64,000 bases of DNA from Nitrospirae bacterium JdFR-85 (lineage in GTDB: Bacteria; Nitrospirota; Thermodesulfovibrionia; Thermodesulfovibrionales; JdFR-85), in contig MTOU01000020.1 of the NCBI GenBank assembly GCA_002011745.1, positions 1 to 64,000 on the forward strand, written 5' to 3'. Positions 1 to 8,255 of the stretch are shown piece by piece. Under the pieces are notes generated by a model. That model saw nothing but the letters and a program-made list of their open reading frames with translations, was not told where the DNA came from and did not search any database. A program made the translations under genes and the position numbers. Numbering within the stretch: the stretch's first letter is position 1; each line of letters begins with the position of its first letter.

Positions 1-115
1 TATTCCTCCTTCCTTAAAGTTTTAAAACCTATAAATTATATGGAGGATACACCCTCTTTTCTTTGAATTTCAATTTTACACAGAAGATTTTACATTACCG
101 TCTGGTTGCGTATTA

Positions 116-144
116 TTGACATGAAATTCTCATTTAGATATAAT
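116..144 (+). promoter_or_regulatory. Consensus sigma70-type promoter
   Basis: TTGACA at 116-121 and TATAAT at 139-144 are separated by exactly 17 bases, a perfect match to the vegetative sigma factor consensus. It lies about 90 bases upstream of the first gene, and the AT-rich leader ends in a strong GGAGG site. The rest of 1-231 shows nothing else I can support. Confidence 0.75.
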
Positions 145-231
145 TTTTTACTCTAAAATAAAATTCAGTAAAGAATCTTTATGTTGTTGTGATAATCCAG
201 AGTCAATTTATAAATAAGGAGGGGGTTAATA

Positions 232-831
232 ATGAATGCCTTTAAAATAGGAATATCAGGAGCATTAGGTGGTATTTTATGTATATTAGCCGATTTAGCT
301 CAAAAGGCCGAGGCTTCTGCTGTACTTACCATAGGTCATAATTTAGGAATGTTTTTAAAAATCCCTTATGCAAATATTTTGGCTTCTGTTACTATTGTAG
401 CTATTGCTACAGGTCTTTGTTTTATCTTTGATGTAAAGACGAAGCAAAGGGCATTCTACCTGGGTGCCAGTATTTTGGCTATTATGATGACTCTGGTTCC
501 CTATAATCCTCCTTCAAGTTTGAGTTCTATTCCACATTCTGTAAAGGTTGAGGTGATCTTAGAGACTGAAGATAATAGACCTATTAAAGAGGTGACAGTG
601 ACGTTGCTCGATAGTAATAATAGAGAAATCATGGGAAGATCAAAATTTCAAGACAGAAGTTTTTATTTTTATCAGCCTGAGGGAGACTATATAATGCGTA
701 TAGAAGTTCCTGGCTACCGCACAGTAGAGCGGGAGCTTAAGTTAGTTGAGGGTGAAGAGATAGAACCTATAAGAATCAAATTAAACCGTAGTAAACTTCC
801 TATATTTATTCAGAGGCTTTTGTTAAGATAA
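232..831 (+). CDS. Membrane protein with C-terminal PEGA/carboxypeptidase-regulatory-like domain
   Basis: A 199-residue protein I cannot assign to a named gene. The first ~95 residues hold three hydrophobic stretches (about 5-25, 45-65 and 75-92), with a short basic loop (DVKTKQR) between the last two. From about residue 100 the chain becomes a soluble beta-rich segment, with a VKVEVILETEDNRPIKEVTV start and a GDYIMRIEVPGYRTVERELKL-like strand pattern typical of PEGA or carboxypeptidase-regulatory-like folds. The soluble domain probably sits outside the cytoplasm on a membrane anchor. Start: ATG after GGAGGGGG. It is monocistronic behind a consensus promoter, so probably well expressed. Function unknown; surface or envelope role inferred only from architecture. 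Confidence 0.7.
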   Translation: MNAFKIGISGALGGILCILADLAQKAEASAVLTIGHNLGMFLKIPYANILASVTIVAIATGLCFIFDVKTKQRAFYLGASILAIMMTLVPYNPPSSLSSIPHSVKVEVILETEDNRPIKEVTVTLLDSNNREIMGRSKFQDRSFYFYQPEGDYIMRIEVPGYRTVERELKLVEGEEIEPIRIKLNRSKLPIFIQRLLLR

Positions 832-976
832 AGATCAGTTCAGAACATTCCTGCTCTTTTGTTGCTTTTTAAGTCTTCTTCGTCTTGTTTGCTTCAAAAG
901 ATTCAGGAGTTTATTGTAATAACCCCTCCAGGAGTGTTAAAATTACTGAACTCAGAAGCTTTTGAAAGGAGGCAGT

Positions 977-1498
977 ATGGTAATAGGTAAGCCCCTTTTG
1001 AGTGCAGAGGAGATTCAACATAAGGTGAAAGAGTTGGCTGACAGAATAACAATGGACTATAAGAACAAAAATCTACTTGCAGTAGGAATCCTTAAAGGTG
1101 CTTTTATGTTCTTCTCGGACCTTGTGAGACATATAAGGGTGCCCATGAGTATAGATTTTATTATTGCCTCCAGTTATGTAAAGACAGATACAACTGGTGA
1201 GGTAAAGGTATACTATGACCTGCGGGCAGATGTGAGAGACAGGGATGTGCTTCTTGTTGAGGATATAGTGGATACAGGGATTACCCTGAATTTTATAAGA
1301 GAAAGGGTACTTGCCAAAGGTCCTGCATCTTTAAAGGTATGTGCCTTGTTGGATAAAAAAGACAGACGGGTAGTTGATATTCCTATAGATTACAGGGGAT
1401 TTATAATACCAAACGAGTATGTAGTAGGATATGGTCTTGATTATGATGACCAATATAGAAATCTACCTTATATCTCAATATTCAAGAAGTCGGTCTGA
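977..1498 (+). CDS. hpt: Hypoxanthine phosphoribosyltransferase
   Basis: Purine salvage enzyme that joins hypoxanthine or guanine to PRPP, giving IMP or GMP in the cytoplasm. The PRPP-binding loop is clear (LLVEDIVDTGITL), preceded by the flexible-loop region DFIIASSYVKTDTTG and followed by ALLDKKDRRVVDIPIDYRGF, as in bacterial Hpt. The ORF track begins at a TTG at 962, but the ATG at 977 has AAAGGAGG five bases upstream, so I place the start there and get 173 residues, a normal length. The upstream bases coded as MKGGS are the ribosome-binding site itself. It stands alone between two untranslated gaps of about 100-150 bases. Confidence 0.93.
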   Translation: MVIGKPLLSAEEIQHKVKELADRITMDYKNKNLLAVGILKGAFMFFSDLVRHIRVPMSIDFIIASSYVKTDTTGEVKVYYDLRADVRDRDVLLVEDIVDTGITLNFIRERVLAKGPASLKVCALLDKKDRRVVDIPIDYRGFIIPNEYVVGYGLDYDDQYRNLPYISIFKKSV

Positions 1499-1600
1499 CC
1501 TGCCTCAGTCTGTAAAGATTATCAAAGCTGTGAAGGATAGAAAATTTTTGTACAGAGAAAGATGAAGGTTTTTAAAATATTTTCCTGTAGGAGGTAAGAA

Positions 1601-1972
1601 ATGTATGAACTAATGATAGAGACTACCTTCTCTGCAGCACATCAACTCAGAGGCTACAAGGGTAAGTGTGAGATGCTTCATGGACATAACTGGAAAGTGC
1701 AGGTACATGTGGTTGCAGAGAGGTTAAATGAGATAGATATTGCAATGGATTTCCATGAACTGAAGAGATACACCAATGAGGTAATCAGTCAGCTTGATCA
1801 TACCTTTTTGAACGAGGTCTTCCCCTTTACAGAGAGGAATCCCTCATCTGAGAATATTGCAAGATGGATATTTGAGTCTCTTAAGAAGAAGATTAATAAT
1901 GAAAATGTGAGGGTATCTGCTGTTACAGTCTGGGAGTCAGATACAGCTTCTGCTACATACTATGAAGATTGA
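1601..1972 (+). CDS. queD: 6-carboxy-5,6,7,8-tetrahydropterin synthase
   Basis: Second step of queuosine/7-deazaguanine synthesis, making 6-carboxytetrahydropterin from dihydroneopterin triphosphate. Visible are the zinc histidines (H14 in SAAHQL, then H27 and H29 in CEMLHGHNW), the catalytic Cys23 in the same motif, and the LDHTFLN and WESDTASATYYE elements. The 123-residue length suits the QueD/PTPS family. AGGAGG lies seven bases before the ATG. Its last 11 bases overlap the next gene (pmbA), so the two are probably co-translated. No other que gene is in the window. Assignment as QueD rather than a eukaryote-type PTPS rests on size and bacterial context. Confidence 0.9.
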   Translation: MYELMIETTFSAAHQLRGYKGKCEMLHGHNWKVQVHVVAERLNEIDIAMDFHELKRYTNEVISQLDHTFLNEVFPFTERNPSSENIARWIFESLKKKINNENVRVSAVTVWESDTASATYYED

Positions 1973-3302
1973 TCTTAATGTTGCAGAGGATATGATCAAA
2001 AAGGCCAAGGTCTTGGGCGCTGACCTTGTAGAGGTATATATGGTTTCACAATCCTCTCTATCTGTAGATATTAAAGATCAGGATGTTGAAGCCCTTGAGA
2101 GTGCTACAGAGTCAGGCTATAGTGTCCGAGTTATAAAAGGTGATCGTATGGGATTTTCTTACTCCACTGAGATAAATAATTGGAAGGAGGTTGTTGAAAA
2201 CGCTGTTGAGGCATCGAGATTTACAGAAGAAGACCCTTATTTAGATATCGCAGAACAGGAGCCTCTGCCTAAGGTGAATATATTTGATCCTGCAGTCTCC
2301 ACAGTGAAAGAAGAGGATGCTATAGGGATGGCTATGTTAATAGAAAAGGAAGCAATGGGTGTAGATAAAAGGATAAGACGGATCAGGAAGGCATCAGCAG
2401 AATTCAGCACTCATGAGCTGGTGATTGTCAATTCCAAAGGACTGAGACAGTCTTTTAAAGGAACTCATGTTTCTGCCGAAGTCTCCCTTGCCGCAGAGGA
2501 GGGTTCAGAGGCACAGATGGGATGGGGCTTTTCAAGTAGCAGAAGACTGTCTGATATTGATTTTGGAGAAGTTGGCAGAGAAGCAGCAGAACGAGCCTTG
2601 AGGTTGCTTGGAGCTACAAGGACATTTACAACCAGAGGAGAGGTGTTGCTGGAGAATTCCGTGGTTGCAGAAATGCTGAGCGTGCTTGCACCTACACTGT
2701 CTTCAGAAAATGTGCAGAAGGGCAAATCACTACTTGTCAATAAAATAGATCAGAAAGTATTTTCAGATAAAATGAATCTTATTGATAGTGGACTTTTAGA
2801 CTGGAAGACAGGGAGCCGTCCCTTTGATGCAGAAGGTGTACCAAGCAGAAAGAATGTTCTCGTTCAGGAGGGTATATTAAGGGGATATCTCTATAATCTA
2901 TATACAGGCAAAAAGGAAAAAGTATCTTCCACTTCCAACGCCATCAGAGGAGGTATACACACTCCTCCCATGGTGGGTATATCCAATCTCTTTATTGAAC
3001 CTTCTTCAAAAGAGTATATCAAGGGATATAATGAGCTGATTAGACAAATAAAAAAGGGTATGATTGTGACAGAGGCGATGGGTGTTCATACAGCAAATCC
3101 TATAACTGGAGAGTTCTCTATAGGAGCCACAGGATTATGGGTAGAGGATGGAGAGATAAAGCATCCTGTAAAAGAGGCCGCTATCTCAGGTACAATTCTT
3201 GAGCTCCTCAGCAGAGTTGTCTTCTACAGTGATAGATTACGATTTTATGGTAAAATAGGTGCTCCAGATATACTGTTCGAGGGTATAGATATAAGTGGCT
3301 AA
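1962..3302 (+). CDS. pmbA: TldE/PmbA-family protein
   Basis: Member of the TldD/TldE modulator-of-gyrase family (446 residues). TldD-TldE heterodimers are metalloproteases that trim unfolded or ribosomally made peptides (microcin B17 maturation, CcdA degradation). This copy lacks the HExxxH zinc motif and has the PmbA-type C-terminus (VHTANPITGEFSIGATGLW), so it should be the non-catalytic partner TldE. The catalytic TldD is encoded about 42 kb away at 44751-46136. The start ATG overlaps the end of queD by 11 bases; a stop-proximal coupled start is likely because no strong independent Shine-Dalgarno is seen. Confidence 0.85.
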   Translation: MKIDLNVAEDMIKKAKVLGADLVEVYMVSQSSLSVDIKDQDVEALESATESGYSVRVIKGDRMGFSYSTEINNWKEVVENAVEASRFTEEDPYLDIAEQEPLPKVNIFDPAVSTVKEEDAIGMAMLIEKEAMGVDKRIRRIRKASAEFSTHELVIVNSKGLRQSFKGTHVSAEVSLAAEEGSEAQMGWGFSSSRRLSDIDFGEVGREAAERALRLLGATRTFTTRGEVLLENSVVAEMLSVLAPTLSSENVQKGKSLLVNKIDQKVFSDKMNLIDSGLLDWKTGSRPFDAEGVPSRKNVLVQEGILRGYLYNLYTGKKEKVSSTSNAIRGGIHTPPMVGISNLFIEPSSKEYIKGYNELIRQIKKGMIVTEAMGVHTANPITGEFSIGATGLWVEDGEIKHPVKEAAISGTILELLSRVVFYSDRLRFYGKIGAPDILFEGIDISG

Positions 3303-3326
3303 GTACTCCCCATAAAAGTGGGAACT
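3301..3326 (+). other. Hairpin between pmbA and acyl-CoA dehydrogenase
   Basis: AAGT-(AC)-TCCC pairs with GGGA-ACTT, with a two-base bulge. It directly follows the pmbA stop codon. No T-run follows, so this is not a classical terminator; it could stabilise or attenuate mRNA ahead of the next gene. Confidence 0.35.
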
Positions 3327-3360
3327 TACCATTTTAAAGGTTTTGTGAAGGAGGATACCG

Positions 3361-4521
3361 ATGGATTACTTTTTTACTGAAGAACAGAAGATGATTAGAG
3401 ACCTTGCGAGACAGATAGCAGAAGAGAAGATTGTACCTGTAAGGGCTGAACTGGATGAGAAGGAAGAATTCCCGAGGGAGATCATGGAGGTGTTGGCACA
3501 ATCAGATATGTTTGGAATATTTGTGCCTGAGGAGTATGGTGGACTGGGTATGGGAGCTTTAGAGCTATGTATAGCTGTTGAAGAACTGAGCAGGGCCTGT
3601 CTTGGTATCTCTACCAGTTATGCAGCAAATGCCCTTGGTACATATCCAATACTGCTTTTTGGTACAGAAGAGCAGAAGAAGAAATATCTGCCAGACATTG
3701 CTGCTGGCAGAAAACTTGTGGCCTTTGCACTGACAGAGCCTAATGCAGGCAGTGATGCTGCAGGGATTCAGACTACTGCTAAGAAAGAAGGGGATTACTA
3801 TATTCTTAATGGACTCAAGCAATGGATTACCAATGCTGGAGAGGCTGATATATATACGGTTATCGCCATCACAGACAGGGCCAAGGGTGCAAGAGGTGCA
3901 AGTGCCTTTATAGTGGAGAAGGGTATGGAGGGTTTCTCTTTTGGTAAAAAGGAGAAGAAGATGGGTATAAGGGCCTCTGTTACAAGGGAGTTAATATTTG
4001 AGAATTGCAAAGTACCGAAAGAGAATATTCTGGGTAGAGAAGGTATGGGTTTTATTGTGGCTATGAGGACACTTGATCAGTCAAGGATAGGCGTGGGAGC
4101 CCAAGGTGTAGGAGTTGCCCAAGGTGCCTTTGAGGAGGCACTCAAGTTTGCGAAGCAGAGGGTCCAGTTTGGTAAACCCATAATCAGCTTCCAGGCGGTT
4201 CAGCATATACTTGCTGATATGGCAATCCAGATAGAGGCTGCAAGAAGTCTTGTTTATTCAGTGGCAAGGTATATAGACAGTGGTGCCAAGGATATATCCA
4301 AGGTCTCAGCAATGGCAAAGGTCTTTGCCACAGATGTGGCGATGAAGGTTACCACTGATGCAGTACAGGTGATGGGAGGTGCAGGGTATATGAGGGAGTA
4401 TCCAGTGGAGAAGATGATGAGGGATGCGAAGATACTGCAGATCTATGAGGGAACAAACCAAATACAAAGGAATATAATAGGTCAGGCACTAATAAAAGAG
4501 GCCACAAAGCTTACTGGATAG
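3361..4521 (+). CDS. Acyl-CoA dehydrogenase (short-chain/butyryl type)
   Basis: FAD enzyme that makes the alpha-beta double bond in acyl-CoA and passes electrons to ETF. The 386-residue length is typical. It shows the signature ALTEPNAGSDAAG, the substrate/FAD loop KQWITNAGEAD, QFGKPI, and the C-terminal catalytic glutamate in IYEGTNQIQRN, as in butyryl-CoA dehydrogenases. Exact chain-length preference cannot be read. It leads a compact operon with etfB, etfA and fabD. In anaerobes, such a dehydrogenase next to a ferredoxin-carrying EtfA may take part in electron confurcation or bifurcation, or in amino-acid or fatty-acid oxidation. Start: ATG with GAAGGAGG upstream. Confidence 0.92.
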   Translation: MDYFFTEEQKMIRDLARQIAEEKIVPVRAELDEKEEFPREIMEVLAQSDMFGIFVPEEYGGLGMGALELCIAVEELSRACLGISTSYAANALGTYPILLFGTEEQKKKYLPDIAAGRKLVAFALTEPNAGSDAAGIQTTAKKEGDYYILNGLKQWITNAGEADIYTVIAITDRAKGARGASAFIVEKGMEGFSFGKKEKKMGIRASVTRELIFENCKVPKENILGREGMGFIVAMRTLDQSRIGVGAQGVGVAQGAFEEALKFAKQRVQFGKPIISFQAVQHILADMAIQIEAARSLVYSVARYIDSGAKDISKVSAMAKVFATDVAMKVTTDAVQVMGGAGYMREYPVEKMMRDAKILQIYEGTNQIQRNIIGQALIKEATKLTG

Positions 4522-4539
4522 TTTTTCTGGAGGAGGCTA

Positions 4540-5322
4540 ATGAGGATAATTGTATGTGTTAAACAGGTTCCGGATACTGCTGAAGTAAAAATCAATCCTG
4601 AAACCAATACACTAATAAGAGAGGGTGTTTCCAGTATTATTAATCCCTATGACATGCATGCAATAGAGGCGGGCTTACAGTTAAAGGAAAAAAAAGGAGG
4701 AACCGTAACCGTTATAACAATGGGACCACCTCAGGCTGAGGAGGCCCTAAGAGAGGCGATATCCATGGGAGTGGATGAGGCGGTGCTTTTGACTGACAGG
4801 GCCTTCGCAGGTGCAGACACCCTTGCCACATCTCGTACCCTTGCAGGAGCAATCAGGAAACTCGGTTTTGATATTGTCATATGCGGAAAACAGGCTATCG
4901 ATGGTGATACAGCCCAGGTGGGGCCAGAGGTGGCAGAGTTTCTGGGAATCCCTCATGTGGCCTATGTAAAGAAGATCGAAGAGATAACAGAAGAGAAGAT
5001 TGTACTTTATAGGATGATGGAGGAGGGCTATGATGTGGTTGAGGCTCCTCTACCACTGCTTATCACAGTGGTGAAGGAATTGAATGTCCCAAGGCTTCCT
5101 TCATTAAAGGGAAAGATGAGGGCAAAGAAGGCAGAGATAAAGAGGTTTACCCATAAGGATATAGGTATTGAAGAGGACAGGGTTGGGCTTAGAGGCTCTC
5201 CCACACAGGTGAAGAATATCTTTGCACCTGAGAGAAAGAAAGAGAGAAAGATACTACAGGGAAGCCCTGAGGAACAGGTTGAGTGGCTTATTGAGGAACT
5301 TAAGAAACTGAAGTGTATCTGA
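4540..5322 (+). CDS. etfB: Electron transfer flavoprotein beta subunit
   Basis: Small ETF subunit, 260 residues, adenine-nucleotide/FAD-binding type. N-terminus MRIIVCVKQVPDTAEVKINP and the segment CGKQAIDGDTAQVGPEVAE are hallmark EtfB sequences, as is ELNVPRLPSLKGKMRAKK (the recognition-loop region that docks on dehydrogenases). GGAGGAGG lies just before the ATG. It sits 18 bases after the acyl-CoA dehydrogenase and 13 bases before etfA, so it belongs to one electron-transfer operon. Confidence 0.95.
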   Translation: MRIIVCVKQVPDTAEVKINPETNTLIREGVSSIINPYDMHAIEAGLQLKEKKGGTVTVITMGPPQAEEALREAISMGVDEAVLLTDRAFAGADTLATSRTLAGAIRKLGFDIVICGKQAIDGDTAQVGPEVAEFLGIPHVAYVKKIEEITEEKIVLYRMMEEGYDVVEAPLPLLITVVKELNVPRLPSLKGKMRAKKAEIKRFTHKDIGIEEDRVGLRGSPTQVKNIFAPERKKERKILQGSPEEQVEWLIEELKKLKCI

Positions 5323-5335
5323 GGAGGTTATAAAG

Positions 5336-6529
5336 ATGCGCATTGTGGTGGATAAACAATTATGTACAGGATGTGAGAGTTGTATTGAGTCCTGTCCTTA
5401 TGATGCTATTGTTATGGAGGATGATAAGGCTTTTATCAACGAGTACTGTCAGCTGTGTAGAAACTGTCTTAGTGTATGTCCGGAGGGTGCAATAAAGGAG
5501 ATAGAAGATATATATGATAGGGAGCCTCCAGATGTGGGTGAGTTCAGAGGAGTCTGGGTGTTTGCGGAGCAGAGAGAGGGCAGACTGGCAGATGTGTCAC
5601 TGGAGCTGCTTGGTGTTGGCAGACGTCTTGCCGAAACCAGAAGTACAGATCTGACAGCAGTACTTTTTGGTGCTACAGACAGAGAGGCTCAAGAACTGAT
5701 AAAGTGGGGTGCAGACAGGGTGCTCCATGCAGAAGACCCTTTATTTGAGTATTTCAATGATGATCCCTATGTGCATCTGCTTTCAAGACTTATACAAGAG
5801 CAGAAACCAGAGATAGTCCTTGCAGGTGCCACAGCCATAGGCAGGTCTTTTTTTCCACGAGTTGCTGCAAGGTTAAGGACAGGTCTTACTGCTGACTGCA
5901 CTGGACTTGAGATTGATCCTGAGACAGGAAATCTCCTGCAGATAAGACCTGCCTTTGGAGGAAATATAATGGCCACTATCGTCTGTCCAAGACACAGACC
6001 CCAGATGGCCACAGTAAGGCCAAGGGTGATGAAAAAAGGCAGGTATGATGAGACGAGAAAGGGAGAGATACTGAAGGTACCCACGGATGGATTGAGTTCG
6101 AGGACCAGAGTAATTCAGACAGTAAAAGAGGAGACCGGAGTTTCTGTGAATCTCCAGGAGGTTGATGTGATAGTATCGGGTGGCAGAGGGGTTGGTGGCC
6201 CAGAGGGATTTAAGATGCTCCAGGAGCTGGCATCTCTACTTGGTGGTGCTGTTGGTGCCTCCAGAGCTGCTGTTGATGAGGGCTGGATCCCTTACAGTCA
6301 TCAGGTAGGTCAGACAGGCAAAACAGTCTGTCCAAAGCTCTATATCGCCTGTGGTATATCAGGGGCTGTTCAGCACCTTGTGGGAATGCAGTCATCAGAC
6401 ACAATTGTGGCAATAAATAAGAATCCTGATGCACCTATTTTTAATGTGGCTGATTTCGGTATTATAGGAGACCTGAAGGAGATCGTACCTCTTCTTATCA
6501 AGAAGCTGAAGGAGTTAAAGGGTCAATGA
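5336..6529 (+). CDS. etfA: Electron transfer flavoprotein alpha subunit with N-terminal ferredoxin domain
   Basis: Large ETF subunit, 397 residues, longer than the usual ~320 because the first ~60 residues are a 2[4Fe-4S] ferredoxin domain (CTGCESCIESCP and CQLCRNCLSVCP). The ETF part follows: the N-terminal domain around 80-260, then the FAD-binding C-terminal domain with SRAAVDEGWIPYSHQVGQTG and GAVQHLVGMQSSDTIVAINK. Ferredoxin-fused EtfA occurs in anaerobes and suggests extra electron routes to or from iron-sulfur partners beside the acyl-CoA dehydrogenase upstream. The stop overlaps the fabD start (ATGA), indicating coupled translation. Bifurcation is possible but cannot be proved from sequence. 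Confidence 0.93.
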   Translation: MRIVVDKQLCTGCESCIESCPYDAIVMEDDKAFINEYCQLCRNCLSVCPEGAIKEIEDIYDREPPDVGEFRGVWVFAEQREGRLADVSLELLGVGRRLAETRSTDLTAVLFGATDREAQELIKWGADRVLHAEDPLFEYFNDDPYVHLLSRLIQEQKPEIVLAGATAIGRSFFPRVAARLRTGLTADCTGLEIDPETGNLLQIRPAFGGNIMATIVCPRHRPQMATVRPRVMKKGRYDETRKGEILKVPTDGLSSRTRVIQTVKEETGVSVNLQEVDVIVSGGRGVGGPEGFKMLQELASLLGGAVGASRAAVDEGWIPYSHQVGQTGKTVCPKLYIACGISGAVQHLVGMQSSDTIVAINKNPDAPIFNVADFGIIGDLKEIVPLLIKKLKELKGQ

Positions 6530-7437
6530 GTATTGCATTTGTTTTTCCAGGACAGGGTGCCCAATATGTGGGAATGGGCAAAGCGGTTTATGAGAATTTT
6601 TCCGAGGCGAGAGAGGTCTTTGAGGAGGCTGCGGAGGTACTGGGCTACAGTGTAGCAGACCTCTGTTTCAATGGTCCGAAGGAGGAACTGAACCGTACAT
6701 ACAGAACCCAGCCTTGTATATTAACTGTGAGTATTGCTACCTTGAGGGTTATTCAGCAGAGGGGAATAGAGCCTGAAGTGGTTGCAGGGCATAGTCTTGG
6801 TGAGTATTCTGCACTTGTTGCTGCAGGGGTTATTGATTTCAGAGATGCGCTTCTGCTTACTGAAAAGAGGGGAAGGTTTATGCAGGATACGGTGCCCGAG
6901 GGGAGAGGGCTCATGGCTGCAATACTTGGTCTTGGAAGGGAGCAGGTGGATGAGATATGTCTTTCTGTATCTTCAGGCTATGTAGCACCTGCAAATTATA
7001 ACTGTCCTGGACAAATTGTGATTGCAGGAGAGAAAGAGGCTGTAGAGGAGGCTATCTCTCTTGCAAAGGAGATGGGGGCAAAAAGGGCAGTGCCTCTTGC
7101 AGTTAGTGCGCCTTCTCACTGTGCCTTAATGATTGATGCATCTAAACGTCTGGCAGAGGAGCTAAAGAAGATTCCCTTCAGACCACCAAAAGTGCCTGTT
7201 GTAAACAATGCTGATGCCATGTTTCTGAATACAGTAGAAAGCATAAAGGCATCTCTTATAAAACAGCTCGATAGCCCTCTGCTCTGGGAGGATTCAATAA
7301 GGGTGATAATAGATGCAGGAATAAAGACCTTCTTCGAGATAGGCCCTGGCAAGGTGCTTACTGGGTTGATTAGAAGGATTGATCCCTCTGTAACAGTAAA
7401 GAATACTGATTCAGATCTCAATGATATACTGAAATAA
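6526..7437 (+). CDS. fabD: Malonyl-CoA:ACP transacylase
   Basis: Transfers malonyl from CoA to acyl carrier protein in type II fatty-acid synthesis. The catalytic serine motif GHSLGEYSALVAAG, the leading FVFPGQGAQYVGMG, the arginine-bearing LLTEKRGRFMQ and the histidine in SAPSHCALM are all present; 303 residues is standard. The start ATG overlaps the etfA stop by four bases. The usual neighbours (fabH, fabG, acpP, fabF) are absent, so fabD has been coupled here to a beta-oxidation-type electron-transfer operon. The 3' end overlaps the convergent methyltransferase by 20 bases. Confidence 0.93.
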   Translation: MSIAFVFPGQGAQYVGMGKAVYENFSEAREVFEEAAEVLGYSVADLCFNGPKEELNRTYRTQPCILTVSIATLRVIQQRGIEPEVVAGHSLGEYSALVAAGVIDFRDALLLTEKRGRFMQDTVPEGRGLMAAILGLGREQVDEICLSVSSGYVAPANYNCPGQIVIAGEKEAVEEAISLAKEMGAKRAVPLAVSAPSHCALMIDASKRLAEELKKIPFRPPKVPVVNNADAMFLNTVESIKASLIKQLDSPLLWEDSIRVIIDAGIKTFFEIGPGKVLTGLIRRIDPSVTVKNTDSDLNDILK

Positions 7438-8020
7438 TCATTACCCCTTCGATTATGCCGTGTCTTAGAATAACCTTCCGTGACAAATGCTGTAGTATAA
7501 AACTGAGTATCTCCTCAGGTTCTACATAAAAGAGTTCTACATCTCTGGCAGATGCCTTTGTAGAGAGAAGGTCAAAGTGAAGGGCTTCCTTTGAAAGGGA
7601 GAACAGACTCTTTAAACAGTTTTTAAAGGATTCTTTTATGCCTGGTACCTTGAGATTGAAGACTCCTATTGCGAAGGTCATATCAAACTCTTCTTTGAAA
7701 TGAGATTCTTCGATATCAATTGTTAAGAATCTCGCTTCAGGGTGTTTTTCTCTTGCCATATTTATAAAGTTTTTATTGATATCCACTCCTGTGTACTTGA
7801 GAGACAACCCCTTTTTCTTTAGAAATCCGTAAAAATCTCCCTTGCCACAGCCGAAGTCCAGGATACTCTTTCCACTGAGATTGCCTGCTACAGACAGAAA
7901 GGTCTCATATCTCAGCCTCTGACCCTCAGGCGTCCAGCGGAGTGACAGAGGAGAGTCACCAAATTCCTTCAGGTGCTTGTTGTAGAACTGAATCAGTTCT
8001 TTTTTCCCTAAATCATCCAT
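7418..8020 (-). CDS. Class I SAM-dependent methyltransferase
   Basis: A 200-residue Rossmann-fold methyltransferase. Motif I is SILDFGCGKGDFYGFL (the SAM glycine loop), motif II includes YTGVDINKNFI, and an acidic post-motif (LTIDIEESHF) follows. The substrate cannot be told from sequence. It runs convergently into fabD with a 20-base overlap of the coding ends. It is the last gene before the defence island, about 230 bases from brxA, but shares the island's strand. It looks like a core gene by composition; a role in the island cannot be excluded. Confidence 0.8.
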   Translation of the reverse strand: MDDLGKKELIQFYNKHLKEFGDSPLSLRWTPEGQRLRYETFLSVAGNLSGKSILDFGCGKGDFYGFLKKKGLSLKYTGVDINKNFINMAREKHPEARFLTIDIEESHFKEEFDMTFAIGVFNLKVPGIKESFKNCLKSLFSLSKEALHFDLLSTKASARDVELFYVEPEEILSFILQHLSRKVILRHGIIEGVMIISVYH

Positions 8021-8090
8021 TCTTAGAATCGGATGTAATATTAGATTATATCAAGGTTTCGATATTATAACACTTGATTAAAGCTGTGTT

Positions 8091-8137
8091 AGCTCAAAAA
8101 TGAATCCTTAAAAACTTGTGGAGTTGTCTTTTGAGCT
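8091..8137 (-). terminator. Inverted repeat after the BREX operon
   Basis: AGCTCAAAA and TTTTGAGCT form a perfect 9-bp inverted repeat with a 29-base loop, in the gap downstream of brxA. It may end the long minus-strand transcript, although the loop is large and no T-run follows. The rest of 8021-8255 shows no gene. Confidence 0.35.
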
Positions 8138-8255
8138 TTGTAAATATAAATCTATTTCATGAGGAAATCTTTTCTTCAAACGGACTTTTACTTTTTCTGG
8201 CCATGAGGCCTTCTTCTTTTTCTCCATCGTCCACCTCTTGTGTTTTGGTAGTTTA

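Noticed and set aside
7418-8020. Methyltransferase as part of the BREX system
   Set aside because: Small Rossmann methylase with no DNA-methylase DPPY/NPPY motif and separated from brxA by 235 bases; better seen as a core gene.
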